Positions 9,991 through 21,104 of a DNA stretch of 64,000 nt are shown here, piece after piece. The notes under the pieces were generated by a model. It ran no database searches, had not been told where the DNA came from, and saw only the letters and a list, made by a program, of their open reading frames with translations. The DNA is from Chondrosia reniformis (taxonomy: Eukaryota; Porifera; Demospongiae; Chondrillida; Chondrillidae). The stretch covers positions 5,194,899-5,258,898 of the forward strand of contig OX359202.1 of assembly GCA_947172415.1 (NCBI GenBank), in the 5' to 3' direction. A program made the translations under genes and the position numbers. Within the stretch, counting starts at the first letter, position 1. Each line of letters begins with the position of its first letter.

Positions 9991-11212
9991 TTCTCTTGTT
10001 TTCTGTTAATATTTTTACCTATCGATTTGTGTACGTACGTATGCAGCAGTGTAATTGGATACGTAGGGGTGGATTTGGATAAATATGCGTACGTGCAACA
10101 CATTCATCCATGTTTGTATTCAGTATAGTGAATATTCGATAGATTCAACTGTATATTTATGTACACATTCATCCATGTTTGTACATATCCATTATGGGTG
10201 TATGTATCCATGTTTTATATATGTAACTTAACTAGAAAAACGGTTTGGCTCGTGTGTACCTATTACCTTATTTGGAGCATTTTAAAAGTCTTTGAATATG
10301 ACTGTGTGTTCTGTTTGAGTTCTAGAGGTACATTCTAAGGCAAAGTCTACAGTTAGTAATTTGTGACTCAAGAAAACGTAAATTGGAGTAAACATGCTCC
10401 TATGCAAATGTATAAATAAGGAAACGAAATAATCGCTACTATCCCTTGCAGTTTCCCTACACATTAATTGCTCTACAAAGGAGTACCGTATATGCGTACT
10501 CTGATAAGAACAGCAATGTTTACATTCCAATTACTAAATATGGAAGGTGTTTGACCACAGAACGGTTGGTGTTAATTGCGACGGAGCTAAAGCAAATCGG
10601 TAAATACGCTTCTCTTTTAAAACGACTTGAACAGAATATATATATATATATATTAATTATATATATATATACAGTGGATCACATGCATAATCACTGGACA
10701 TATCTCATTACTATTTCCAGAGTCTGATGTGCTACTTTCTAATGCTTTATTTATACCCCACTTTTCACTTGGTAAAATTTGTTTTGAAAGTTTCCTTGGC
10801 AAAAATCCAAATAACATTGCACTCAAAGAGAAGAACAGGAACACATATAACTTGCACTGTACATAGCTATTTTATTAGATTTCTTGCTGATTTGTACATG
10901 TGAGGTGATAGGTGATAGAACATAGAATAGGGCTGCAGCTGTTTTTCAGCAATTTATTACTATAATACTTCTTTGAGATATATTTTACCCTACCCTCTGA
11001 TATTACTGGAGTATATATATAATGCTCCCTGTTATCCCCCTATATATTTAGGTTAATTATGCAGGCTTAAATAAGATATATGTATTAACTTAAATACATA
11101 TGTATGCCTGAAAGATTATATATATATGAATCATGTCTAATTATAATCTATATAGTTAGCAAATGAACTCTCAAACAAGTGTTTCATTGAACATAATATT
11201 AATGTCATTGAT
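9991..11212. other. AT-rich spacer, no gene seen
   Basis: Contains TA-rich microsatellite near 10636-10672 and repeated CATTCATCCATGTTTGTA strings near 10104 and 10166. Open frames at 10282-10530 and 10446-10727 overlap each other on opposite strands and show no family likeness or splice structure. Confidence 0.45.
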
Positions 11213-11468
11213 ACACCTCCAGGAGAGTGTTAGTATAAGTAGAGACTGGGGCGTCACTAGTATTAACCACTAGAACAAAACAAAGATTGAAGCTATTGAA
11301 TTTAATTACATTCATACACCTCCAGGAGAGTGTTAGTATACGTAGAGACTGGGGCGTCACTAGTATTAACCACTAGAACAAAACAAAGATTCGAAGAAGC
11401 TATTGAATTTAACTTACATTCATACACCTCCAGGAGAGTGTTAGTATACCTAGAGACTGGGGCGTCAC
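11213..11468. repeat. Tandem repeat of 103-108 bp, about 2.4 copies
   Basis: Copies start at 11213, 11316 and 11424 with ACACCTCCAGGAGAGTGTTA and share GAGACTGGGGCGTCACT. The third copy stops after that motif. Confidence 0.9.
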
Positions 11469-12037
11469 TTTTATACAGTACAAGTTACAATATACTAAGG
11501 TAATCTAATCAAATATAATATAAATAAATAATATAAATAATTCATATGGCTACAGGAAAGGACCTAACAACAGAATGGGCATAGTATCATAACGTTTAGG
11601 GTATAAAACTCATTAAGGGATTTTTGATTTAGATCTCAGTTTGTTAGAAAACGGAGGACAAAGTCTGCATATAAAATGCCATAGGACTATAGAAAAACTA
11701 TAGAAAATTTATATTGAAACCAGGTGTTGTATTGATAAAAATTATCAATTGGTCAGATCACCGTGAAACCGACATATATCATGGTACATGTGTATGTCAA
11801 ATGTCTGGCGAAGTTTTGCTTAATTAAAGTTGCAAAATAATCGAGATATAATGAAGAATTCAAGCTTACGATTGCGCAATCTGGTGATGTTTGTGATGTT
11901 GCTCTAGTGCGTCATCAACATCTTCGTATATCGCTCCGTACACATTTAGTGGATTATCATGTGACGTTGCGAAAACGTCACCGCCTCGCTGTTACAGATC
12001 ATCCTTTCGAGTACGGCTATGACAAGTCGACGCTCTC

Positions 12038-12180
12038 CTACGAGAAGGAGCTACGGAATAAACGAGTTGTAGCGAAGGTTAGATAAAGCGTATTTGTGTA
12101 CGTTTCCGTTAAGTTTGAGGCAGAATTGTCCCTATATTGATGCAAAAGAAATTCGTTTAGTCGACCGTATAGCTCTGTCT
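12038..12180. repeat. Dispersed duplicate segment, copy 2
   Basis: Second copy of the segment at 9822-9990, same orientation, beginning near GCTACGGAATAAACGAG. No coding exon follows it directly. Confidence 0.7.
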
Positions 12181-12243
12181 TCTCTTCTTACATTTTTTAC
12201 TTGTCCATGTGTAAGAATTAGGAGTGTTTATTGCTATCATTAT

Positions 12244-12392
12244 GAGAATAAAGCCTTGTTGAACGTCAGCAACATGAATTTACTGATTTCCTACTTGATA
12301 TTCCCATTCCTGTATTACTGATGAAGACCTCTGGGTTGAAACGTCCAGAATTAGTAAATTTATGTTACTGATGTTCAACAAGGCTTTATTCT
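12244..12392. repeat. Small inverted-repeat (MITE-like) element
   Basis: Arms of roughly 40 bp (GAATAAAGCCTTGTTGAAC at left, its complement at right) flank a core with TGATGAAGACCTCTGGGTTG. A related core, TGATGAAGACCCTATACTAG, is at about 16029, hinting at a dispersed family. Confidence 0.75.
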
Positions 12393-12582
12393 TATCCATG
12401 TGTGTACGTTTTCCATGTGTACAGTAGAATCTCATAACGAAATTGCTCATAGTGAATGTCTTAAGTATAGTGAAGGCTAATTACACTCAAGTACACTACA
12501 CAGTGAAAATTACTGGCAATATTAAAATTACAATCAAGTACTACACAGTACAAGTTACAAATTTAAGAGGGCCATGCAAGTG

Positions 12583-13139
12583 ACTGTACAATATTAAAAT
12601 TACAATCAAGTACTAGCTACACATGCAGTGCAAGTTACAAATTTAAAGAGATCCAAGTGACCCCTAGGATAATCAGTATTTTAAACAGTACAAGACTTTA
12701 GTCACACTAGTACTGTTGCAGGCTTTGAAATCCTCAACTACTGCATAGAGAGTAGTAGTTGATACAGATCATCCAATTGCAAGGCAGAACACATGGCCTA
12801 ATCAATAGGGTTAGAAACCATTTTGTAACTTGTACACAAGGACTAAAAAGGCCAAGGCCTTTATATACGTATGTTATGTCCCTTGTGTACAAGTTACAAA
12901 ATGGTTTCTACCCCTATTGATTAGGCCATGTGATCTGCCTTGCAATTGGATGATCTGTATCAACTACTACTCTCTATGCAGTAGTTGAGGATTTCAAAGC
13001 CTGCAACAGTACTAGTGTGACTAAAGTCTTGTACTGTTTAAAATACTGATTATCCTAGGGGTCACTTGGATCTCTTTAAATTTGTAACTTGCACTGCATG
13101 TGTAGCTAGTACTTGATTGTAATTTTAATATTGTACAGT
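12583..13139. repeat. Large foldback element, arms about 260-280 bp
   Basis: Sequence from 12583 to about 12842 is the reverse complement of about 12876-13139, with only a few differences, around a spacer of some 35 bp. A degraded tandem copy of the outer arm lies at about 12485-12582. The transcript would form a very long hairpin. No coding sequence is present. Confidence 0.93.
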
Positions 13140-14108
13140 ATATATATATATATCTTTCTGTAACATGAAGCCGTACAACGTAATCGGCAAATGAAAACAA
13201 TATAAGGGGCTGCCTGTGGCAGCCCCTAAAAATGGATAGTAAATATCTATCACCGAGTACATAGAGTATATAGATAGTATGCCAACTGTGTTTATAAATG
13301 TAATTTCTGCAGGAGTATACCTTCAAAGTTCTAGTTGGTGATTTTGAGTTGTAATTGGATTGCTGCATCAAAATAAGTAAAGTAAAGTGTAAATAACAAG
13401 TATTTAAACTTGAACTAATTGCTGGTTTTTAGATGCTCAGTTCACCAATTCTGGTCGGTGCTTGAATGCCATCAATTTCAAGGCCATTTCTCATAGAAAA
13501 CCTTTTGCGCAGGCTTTACATTGCATAGTATTAGTAAAGGTGGTTTCTAAATACTATTCATTGGTCCAATGCTTGACACAAAAGGAAGAATCTATTTCCT
13601 TTCCAAAAATGGAGCTACCATAATACCATTTACAAGAGTCTTCTCTTTATGCTTCAATTCCGCTGGGTCATGTACTACATGTTACGTGAGTTCTTACATT
13701 CAATGGTCTTACTTTCTGTAATTTACTGGAGTGTTCTCCTTGGCTTCTGGGTCAATCCTTTTGATTTCATTGTAAATTATTGCTTGGAGGAGCTGAAGAC
13801 ATTTTATACTCAGAAGCTACAATCTCACTCTCTGTACTTCTGTCAAGTCAGAAGTTTCATTAAAGGTCACACTACAGAACACAATAATGCTTTAAAGAGA
13901 CACAAAAACAAAATGAATTATAGGGAGTTAATTGCACTACACCTGTACAAAGGCTATAATCAAAACAATACATACACACAAAACACCATAGAGTAATGAC
14001 ATATAAAATAAACATGATTTCTGATTGTATCTAAAGTTATATTAGTGTATGTATGTGATGTTAACACTACTGCACTCACTAGTAGCTATGGAGCTGTACT
14101 TAATTTAC
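13140..14108. other. Spacer with dispersed repeat motifs, no supported gene
   Basis: Near 13159-13190 is CTGTAACATGAAGCC followed by TACAACG, also found at about 31544. Near 13926-13965 is GAGTTAATTGCACT, part of a motif seen at several other sites. The open frame at 13649-13996 has no recognisable domain and ends inside that repeat. Confidence 0.45.
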
Positions 14109-15800
14109 CTTCTTCATCAAAGCTTGGGTCATGAACACCTAACTGGTATCGAATGGTGTTTGGTCCATTGAAGGCAAGTTCATAGGACCTGACATATGAA
14201 TTAATACTAGCATTCAGCTCCAACTCCTGACCGAACTGTTCTTCATATTCCTGTAATCAATTTACAGAGCGCATAACCATGCACTATTGTAAATTCATGT
14301 ATGTTCAAATGTGGGTGAAATGTTACAAATAATCATTGCATTGTCTTCATGTGCATTAATAGTTGAAAGGCAGATTTCTTATAACTACATTTTTCAGCAC
14401 AGGCCTGGTGGAACCGGTCCGGTCAGTCCGGTCATGACCGGACCAACTTTCAGGCAAGGCTGCAAAAAAAATTCTTAAATCCCTAAGGATTTGTGCTAAA
14501 TAGAAAGCATTCTCACCTGCAAGTAAGAATTTACTTTATAGCTCCAATAGTTTATAGTTCCTGCCTTCATTTCGAGCTAGATTGAGATTAGAACGTTACG
14601 TTTCTTGATATTTAATATCAAGAAACGTAACGTTCTAATCTCAATCTAGTCTCGTTAGCCAGACCCCACCCGTCCACCGGCCATTTTATTCGTTGCGTAA
14701 TACGCGGACCGTTTATATTACGCAACGAATAAAATGGCCGTCGGACGGCTGGGCTCTGGTTTATCAACACAAGACTGAAGTGACCTGACCAACTTGAAAT
14801 ACCCTCCGCCGGGCCTGCAGCAATATATCATCCTTGGTAGTTGTCATTTTATTAAACTCTGTTTGTATCTTCCTTCATCAGTTAATGTGTTTAGCATTAT
14901 CAATTTTGGTTCAGGCAGCATGCTCATGTAACTATCATTATACACAAATAATAAGAAAGTGAATGTATGGTTAGTAATTAAGTAACTATACCTTCATAAA
15001 ATTGCTCCTGATACTTTTGGCTTCTTTAACAAAAACATCACACATTCTTCTGGTCTATAAAGTACAAGAAGACTTTATGAACAAGAATAAGACTGTAAAG
15101 ATGGATAATATCTTACTTCTTCATTAACATGTAAGTAGGTATCCACTTCAGGCAATGAATTTAAAATAAAGATAAATAATTCAGAAGAAGACTTTATATC
15201 TCTACAGAATGACATGTCCGAGATACGCTTATGTGCTTGTGATTTTATATCAAATCCTTCAAGGTTATAAAAACTTGAAATGGGGGCAGTTTGCAAAAAA
15301 ACAATATTTGTTTTCTGGAAATATTTAGTAGCTTAGTAGAGTTGCTTAATGCAGTGGCGGATCTAGGGTGGTGCCTGGGGGGCCCAGGCACCACCCTTAG
15401 CCCAAACAAGCTTCTATTTTTTTTCTTAAGAATTACCATTATTACTAACACAAAAACAATTTTAACTAATCATACATTAGAAACGGTAACTAGCCAGTTT
15501 CAGCTTCATACGATGTACTTAGACTATGCAGTAGTCTAAAACGTTCTATTACTCTCTTCCTTCCTTGCTGAACGCCATCTTTCCTTGACGTCTTGCGCAA
15601 TCTAATTGCTTCCTGTGCACCACCCAAAATAAGTTTCTGGATCCGCCACTGTAATGTATTTGATAAAGTATAATACTTACAAGGTGAACATCAGGACGAA
15701 TATTTGACAGAGTTCTTCAAGACGAATATCTGACAGTTCTTCAAGACGAATATCCGACAAAGTTATTATTGCTTCCAATAATTGCGAAATAATATTATGT
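14109..15800 (-). CDS. Unidentified protein, four internal exons (partial gene)
   Basis: Four exons on the minus strand, 15681-15800, 15117-15273, 14992-15054 and 14109-14250, have clean GT-AG borders and matching phases (2, 0, 0, then open phase 1). The product includes a short internal duplication of LSDIRLEE, then SSELFIFILNSLPEVDTYLH, RRMCDVFVKEAKSIRSNF, EYEEQFGQELELN and ELAFNGPNTIRYQLGVHDPS. I do not recognise the family. It is soluble-looking, partly helical and acidic. Neither a start nor a stop exon was found. It lies upstream of the ITPR-like exons on the same strand, but its outgoing phase (1) does not match their incoming phase (0), so a single gene would need a missing exon. A DNA transposon sits in the first intron. 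Confidence 0.6.
14394..14822. mobile_element. Nested MITE-like insert with two large palindromes
   Basis: Within an intron of the unidentified gene. The outer ends look inverted (CAGGCCTGGTGGAACC at left; the complement at right reads CAGGCCCGGCGGAGGG). Inside are a perfect palindrome at 14577-14649 (36-bp arms, one-base centre) and a second inverted repeat at about 14655-14762 whose arms contain GGCCATTTTATTCGTTGCGT. This is best read as small non-autonomous elements inserted into one another; no transposase is present. Confidence 0.65.
14577..14649. repeat. Perfect 73-bp palindrome
   Basis: The arms, beginning CTAGATTGAGATTAGAACG, are exactly complementary over 36 bases around one central T. 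Such perfection suggests recent origin or selection against decay. Confidence 0.95.
15353..15652. mobile_element. 300-bp non-autonomous DNA transposon with TIRs and 5-bp target duplication
   Basis: It starts CAGTGGCGGATCTAG and ends CTGGATCCGCCACTG (inverted). It is flanked on both sides by TAATG, consistent with a target-site duplication. There is no coding capacity. It sits in the first visible intron of the unidentified minus-strand gene. The CAGTGGCGGATC-type end is widespread among animal DNA transposons. Confidence 0.85.
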
Positions 15801-15861
15801 CTATACGCGCTATACGAGTATATGCGGTAATGATACGTTCTGTGGGAAAAAGCGTATTTTC

Positions 15862-15906
15862 TCTTTGCGGAACGTTCCGTACCGTTCCGCATTTTAGTAT
15901 CACCCT
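15862..15906 (-). repeat. GGAACG-rich dispersed motif, copy 2
   Basis: Reverse complement of the motif at 8743-8782: TACTAAAATGCGGAACGG followed by more GGAACG and CGTTCCGCA. It lies about 60 bp upstream of the first recognised exon of the unidentified gene, as copy 1 lies upstream of the caspase-MBL gene. Confidence 0.6.
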
Positions 15907-16218
15907 GAGTTTGCGAAATAACAGCCTCACATCTATGGGATGGATGCCAAATGAGTCAAAAAAATCACATATGTATATACTTACAAATCAGTCCTCCTTA
16001 TAAATCATCCTCATATATATATATATATCTGATGAAGACCCTATACTAGTCAAAACATCCTTGATTAACAATGGTATTGTTACTGAAAGCTCAAATTTAA
16101 TCATCATTCTTCAGGTATGTGTATAATGCACATTTAATATGACTACGACAACCTATATTCCTGACCTGCTATGACACAATCAAATTGATGTAGGGTTAAA
16201 ATTATAATATTTAGTTAT

Positions 16219-19200
16219 TTAACTAGTATCCTCCTCCCGATAAGGTTCCGCCAGTTGTTGGGCCAGCCTCTTCCTTTCCTGGGCTTGTCTCATTCTCAAC
16301 AGAGTGATGGTCTCATAGTCTCTGTCCTGGGGTTGGGGGGCTGGGGGGAGGTCCCTCGTCCAGTCTGGTGGCTGGGAGGTACTGGTTAAATTACTGACTG
16401 GGGTTGTGGAAGCACCTGACACCCATGTGACCTTTAATGGATTACTGCTCCTTCCAAACTCCTTATCAATAGCTGTTTGCTACATATATATACATTCAAT
16501 GAAGAACTCTATATACTGTAGGCATATACCTCAATCCATGCATATATCAAAGAATATGGTAGAATTCTCTAAGTAAGTATGGCCAAAAAGCATGGCCACC
16601 CAATTCAAAGTATTATCAATTATCATCTCATAAATCAAGATTAGTCAATTTTTTGATACTTCTGCCAGATCTGCCCTTCCCTACTTTACATACTGAAATA
16701 CATACGCATATATACATAGATGTCTGCATAATAATATATCGACAGAATACTTGTGGTTCCCATTATCCTATGCTCTTGCACTTACAGCATCAAGCTGACT
16801 GTGAAAGGATATAAGGGCTTTTCCCTTTTTAGTGGAAGATACCAAAACTTGGTCAAGAGAGCCATATTTAGAAAACAATTCCTCCAGTATTTGTTGGTTG
16901 TAGCCACCATTAGTAGGATCTGACTTCTTGCTCTTCCAGATTACCTTTAGTGTGTGGCTTGTCATATTTTCACTGACAGAACTGCTTCCTAATACAGCAG
17001 CTATAATACACATACGTAGCAGAAGACATTACAGACTGATCACAATAGGAAGATCAATACAACCTTCTTTCACTCTAGAATACATGTACATAGCATGCTG
17101 AAAAAATGGTGTCTTAGATTATTCATATTTCTTATATATACCAACCCTGTTAAAAACTTATTTCATTAAAAGCAATGTCATGCAATAATGTATTTATATG
17201 TTTGATTGTAATTACTTGTGGTTTTATTATCACTTCAATGTACATATATACGTACATGCATAGAACCCTAACTTGGTCCCTAGGGAAACTCTCTAATCTT
17301 GACTAGTGAGGAAAACAACTTACATAATGCAAAAACTACAATTGGACATTTTGGTGATTCTCACTTTTATGTAGTCTCGCCTCCAGCCCTATCTTCCGCA
17401 ATAGTGACGGGCAGTGACAGGCAGTGACGGGCAGTGACGGGCAGTGACGGGCAGTAACGGGCAGTAACGGGCAGTGACGGGCCGGATAGGGCTTAAATCT
17501 TATATAGGATCTTGGTAAAATGTGTAAGGTATATACCTTCTGATTTCTTCAGCTCCTGTCTCAGGAGTTCCTGTTGTTCCTTTATAATTTCCTCATTCTG
17601 CTCCTTCAGTCGCGCAATCTATGCATGAGGAGACTAATGTATTTGCCTTCTTCTCCCTCAAACCATTTCCTTATAATAACCCAATCAACTATCAACTAGA
17701 GGCCTGTCTTTAATTCTTATTACATAATACAGTACTACAACCAATGAGTAATCAAAGTGATAATCAAACCACAAGTGTAATCACAGACATCAGGAAGAGA
17801 TAAAATCATGAAAGAAACAATTGCTAGAAATAAAACTCAAGATAGCTGGTTTAGATCATCAGGGTCTGCCAGTGTATTTACCCAATACTTTTACACTACA
17901 CAGTAATACACATCACACACACTGCAACAGTGTTAATAACTCTAATCTGCTTTTAAATGTAAATCACTGAATATGGTACACTACTAGTCTTCCAGAAATT
18001 TCTGTAATGGGGGCAAAAATTGACTTCTAAAATTTTTGCAGGGGTGGTGTCATACCTTGATAAAATAGTTAAGTGGCAACCTCAATCCAAGGGGGAGGGG
18101 AACTCTTTAGCAAGAGGGGAGGGGCACTCTGAATGAAACCCTGCTACAGTTAACTGACTACTACCTAAATCTCTGTCTACCTAGAATAACCTCTTTCTGT
18201 ACTCTCCCAGCTGCCTCTGCTTCATCAATATCACCGTAGTGTCGCTTGTAATTTGATTCCCTCTTCTCCAGATCTGCAATATTCCGGTAATGATGTGAAA
18301 GAATGGTACCAATACATACAAATGTATAGTGACTGTGTATTATATAGATATGCTATTATTGAATGGAAATTAGTAGACATGCCATTTGTGTAGTTGTTGG
18401 AATCTTATTCACTTCAAATAACTTCAATACAACATTCACTCTTTCTTGGGTTTCATCAGGTATACAAAAATCGAAACTAACTTGGCTTTAAATACCTGAT
18501 GGTGATTCGATGAACTCTTTTGAGCTTACAAACATCAAATCACCATTGTATTGAAGTTATTTGAAGTGAATAGTTCAAATCACCATTGTATTGAAGTTAT
18601 TGGAAGTGAACAAGACGTGTGGTAAAAGTCCTAATCATTCCAACAGATATACAATGTTTAACCGAGCATACTGTATCTAGTTGAAAGGTCACATTAACAC
18701 AAGATTGATATATAGTTAATAAACATATAATGTCTAAAATAATGAATAATAATGGAGGAAGAAACCCAATGATATCCTCATCCAAGGCTCTATAGGTTTG
18801 CCCCAAATAACTAGTCTAAGAAAATTTTAAAGTCTAACTTCATAGGAATGATAACCTTAGGAATACGGTGTTTTAGATCGTTTATGCAACAGATTATTAA
18901 TTAAATTTCTCTAATTTCAAAATTGATCAATTGGTGAGTCGAATGTATAGAAACCATATTGTTAGCCTCTGCATGTCAAAACTCAATCCATTAACAGGTT
19001 GATACTGCACATATCTCCCCTACACTTTTCAATATTTACATTAATGACTTAGCCATAGACCTCAAAAAGTGCCAGCTTGGCCTCAATATATATAATGATA
19101 AATTAAGATGCCTTCTCTATGCAGATGATATTGCAACCTGTGCTGAATCAGTAAATGATTTACAACGTCTACTAGATATACTTCATGTTTGGTGTGCTAA

Positions 19201-21009
19201 ATGGCAACTCCAAATTACACCAATAAGACTAAGGTCATTCATTTCCGCCCGACTCAACACAAACTATCACAGTTCAAATTTCATATAGGCTCCTCTCACA
19301 TAGAATACACCAAAGATTATAATTACTTAGGTTTATCACTAAATGAACATTTAACCTGGAGCAATTCCATTGCATTAATATCCAAGAAAGCCTCCAAAGC
19401 TGCCAACCTCTTAACAGCTAAATCTAGAGCGTATGGTAACTTCCATTATAATGTCTTTAGTCATCTATACCGAACACTAGTCCTAAGTATAATTAGTTAT
19501 AGCTCACATGTCTGGGGTGCAAAAGAATATCAGACCCTTGAATTGGTACAAAACAATGTCATGAGATCATTTATAGGCCTTGGTAAGACTGCTCCTCTTG
19601 TCGGACTCATGGGTGAACTAAACTGGAAGCCATTACACTGGCATACTAAATTTACCACCATTAAATTTTGGCATCACCTTTGTGGTCTCCCTATTAAATG
19701 CATGCCCAAGAAGGTATTATTGTTTTTAGCCAAACTTAACCTCAAAGATACATGGTATAGCAATGTTATGGATGTAATCTCTAAATTAATTACCCCCAAT
19801 GATGCTCCTTATCCTGCTATTTCTAACCCCAGTAATTTCATGAACACCATCATGTATGATAGATCACACTTCCTCAGTCATACAATGCAACTTATAAATA
19901 AATTAGCCTTACAAGATTGGACCTTAAGACTAGACACTATAGACAAAAATAGTAGATCTGGGGGCAGGTTAGCTGACTACAGGCTCATTAAGAGAACGCC
20001 CTCAACTGATGACTATATAAGGACTGGTAATTTTGATAAAAGGAGAGTCCTGGCAGCCCTGAGGTGTGGGTGCCTCCCTCTCGAAATTGAGAAGGGCAGA
20101 TTGAGACACCCTAAGGTTGATCTGGAGAGCAGGATTTGCCAGCTGTGTAACTGTGGTGCAATAGAGGACTCCACTCATTTTATTACAACCTGTCCAGCTT
20201 TCAATCATATAAGATGTAATCTTTTTACTGAATGCTCACTTTTATCCCCTAACTTCTACTCTTACCCAAGTATCCAAAAAAACCTCTTCATCCTAACATA
20301 CCCAAATCAAAAGATCTCAAATTATATTTACAGTATGTACATTCATCGTAAATCTCTCACTCATTCTCACTAATTTTTGTTCCATAAAGGTTTTGTAATA
20401 CACACACCCTCCCTGCATGGCCCTGGAAATGTATACCCAGTGACTTGTAAACCCACCATGGGTTGGACTATTTCTGACTGATCTTTTTTTCAGAATAGCA
20501 TGTCACATTAATAAAAATCATTATTAAATTATCACATTCATCCTTCCCACCTTCCTTTAGTTTCCGTCTCTTTGCTGATAAATCTTTGTTTCTCTGTTTC
20601 GCTGCATCCTTGGCTTTGAGCCACACATCGTACGCAGCTCTAGCCGGCCCATCCGTGAGAAGCTTGTAGGCCTGCGCCAGCTTCTGAAACATGTCTGCCG
20701 CTTTCTTATCTCCCGGGTTTTTATCCGGATGGTACTTTAGAGACTTCTTTCGGTATGCCTTTGTGATCTGACAAGTAAGATACGCAAAACCAAGTATTTA
20801 TAGGAACTAATTCAATCGCTTAAACAGCAAGTACATAAGAAAAGTTAAAATGCCTCTTTATGTGTACCAATTTAGAGAGAGAGAGAGAGAGAGAGACCAT
20901 ATAAAACATTCTTAATTACCTCTTTGTCATTGCTTATTCTCTCAACTTCGAAAAATTCGTACAAGTCACTAGCACCCAGTGATTCTGCTATCTCGTTAGC
21001 TGCCGCCAT
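16219..21009 (-). CDS. DNAJC17: DNAJC17 (J-domain and RRM protein), complete
   Basis: Six exons, 20920-21009, 20551-20767, 18191-18273, 17537-17618, 16786-16988 and 16219-16479, all splice in phase and give 311 residues (human about 304). Residues 1-75 form the J domain: ASDLYEFFEV, then ITKAYRKKSLKYHPDKNPGD with the HPD motif at the exon 2 start. A charged coiled coil follows (EKRESNYKRHYGD, ARLKEQNEEIIKEQQ). An RRM comes next (VIWKSKKSDPTNGGYNQQIL, then GKALISFHSQ), and the C-terminal helix is RMRQAQERKRLAQQL. DNAJC17 is a nuclear co-chaperone linked to splicing. The start gives MAAANEIAESLGASDLYEFF. Exon 2 to exon 3 spans 2.3 kb because of a LINE fragment and a MITE. It is head-to-head with the IRAK-like gene, with 95 bp between ATGs. 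Confidence 0.95.
17401..17482. repeat. 10-bp minisatellite in DNAJC17 intron
   Basis: About seven or eight units of GTGACGGGCA (some GTAACGGGCA or GTGACAGGCA), flanked by short inverted ends (GCCCTATCTTCCG and CCGGATAGGGC). This could be a MITE with an expanded core. Confidence 0.85.
18408..18611. mobile_element. MITE-like inverted repeat in DNAJC17 intron
   Basis: The left arm TTCACTTCAAATAACTTCAA at 18408 is the complement of the right arm ending at 18570. The right arm and its flank are then repeated in tandem to about 18611. No coding sequence. Confidence 0.8.
18765..18815. repeat. Short fragment of a dispersed repeat
   Basis: TATCCTCATCCAAGGCTCTA resembles part of the longer copies at 22840-23000 and 37575-37745 (TATCCTCATCCAAAGCTCTC). 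Confidence 0.5.
18998..20480 (+). mobile_element. 5'-truncated LINE (non-LTR retrotransposon), reverse transcriptase C-terminal half
   Basis: The reading frame shows ISPTLFNIYINDLA, then LRCLLYADDIATCAESVNDL (the YADD catalytic motif) and WCAKWQLQI. After a one-base deletion near 19212 it continues NKTKVIHFRPTQHKLSQFKF, YNYLGLSL, and on to RICQLCNCGAIEDSTHFITT (a C-x2-C-H-C finger typical of LINE C termini), stopping at 20373. This is the C-terminal half of the RT plus the tail. The N-terminal RT and endonuclease are missing. It sits in the DNAJC17 intron opposite to the gene. A related fragment is at 48185-48395. Confidence 0.9.
20872..20896. repeat. GA microsatellite
   Basis: About twelve GA units in DNAJC17 intron 1. 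Confidence 0.9.
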
Positions 21010-21104
21010 TTTGTCAATAAGATCCTTAAGGGATATTCCCATAAATCAGCTTTCTAGTTAGACGTCACTAATTCGGCGAAATCTCTTCTCTGTGCTAGCC
21101 AAAC
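21010..21104. promoter_or_regulatory. Shared bidirectional promoter, DNAJC17 / IRAK-like
   Basis: Only 95 bp separate the divergent start codons, so the 5' UTRs and promoter elements must lie within it or overlap the genes. No clear TATA box is visible. Co-regulation is inference. Confidence 0.7.

Noticed and set aside
13420-13525. Possible last exon on the minus strand (GLEIDGIQAPTRIGELSI)
   Set aside because: Reads plausibly but has no convincing acceptor or upstream partner.
13649-13996. 115-residue open frame
   Set aside because: No domain, no splice context, and its end lies in a dispersed repeat motif.
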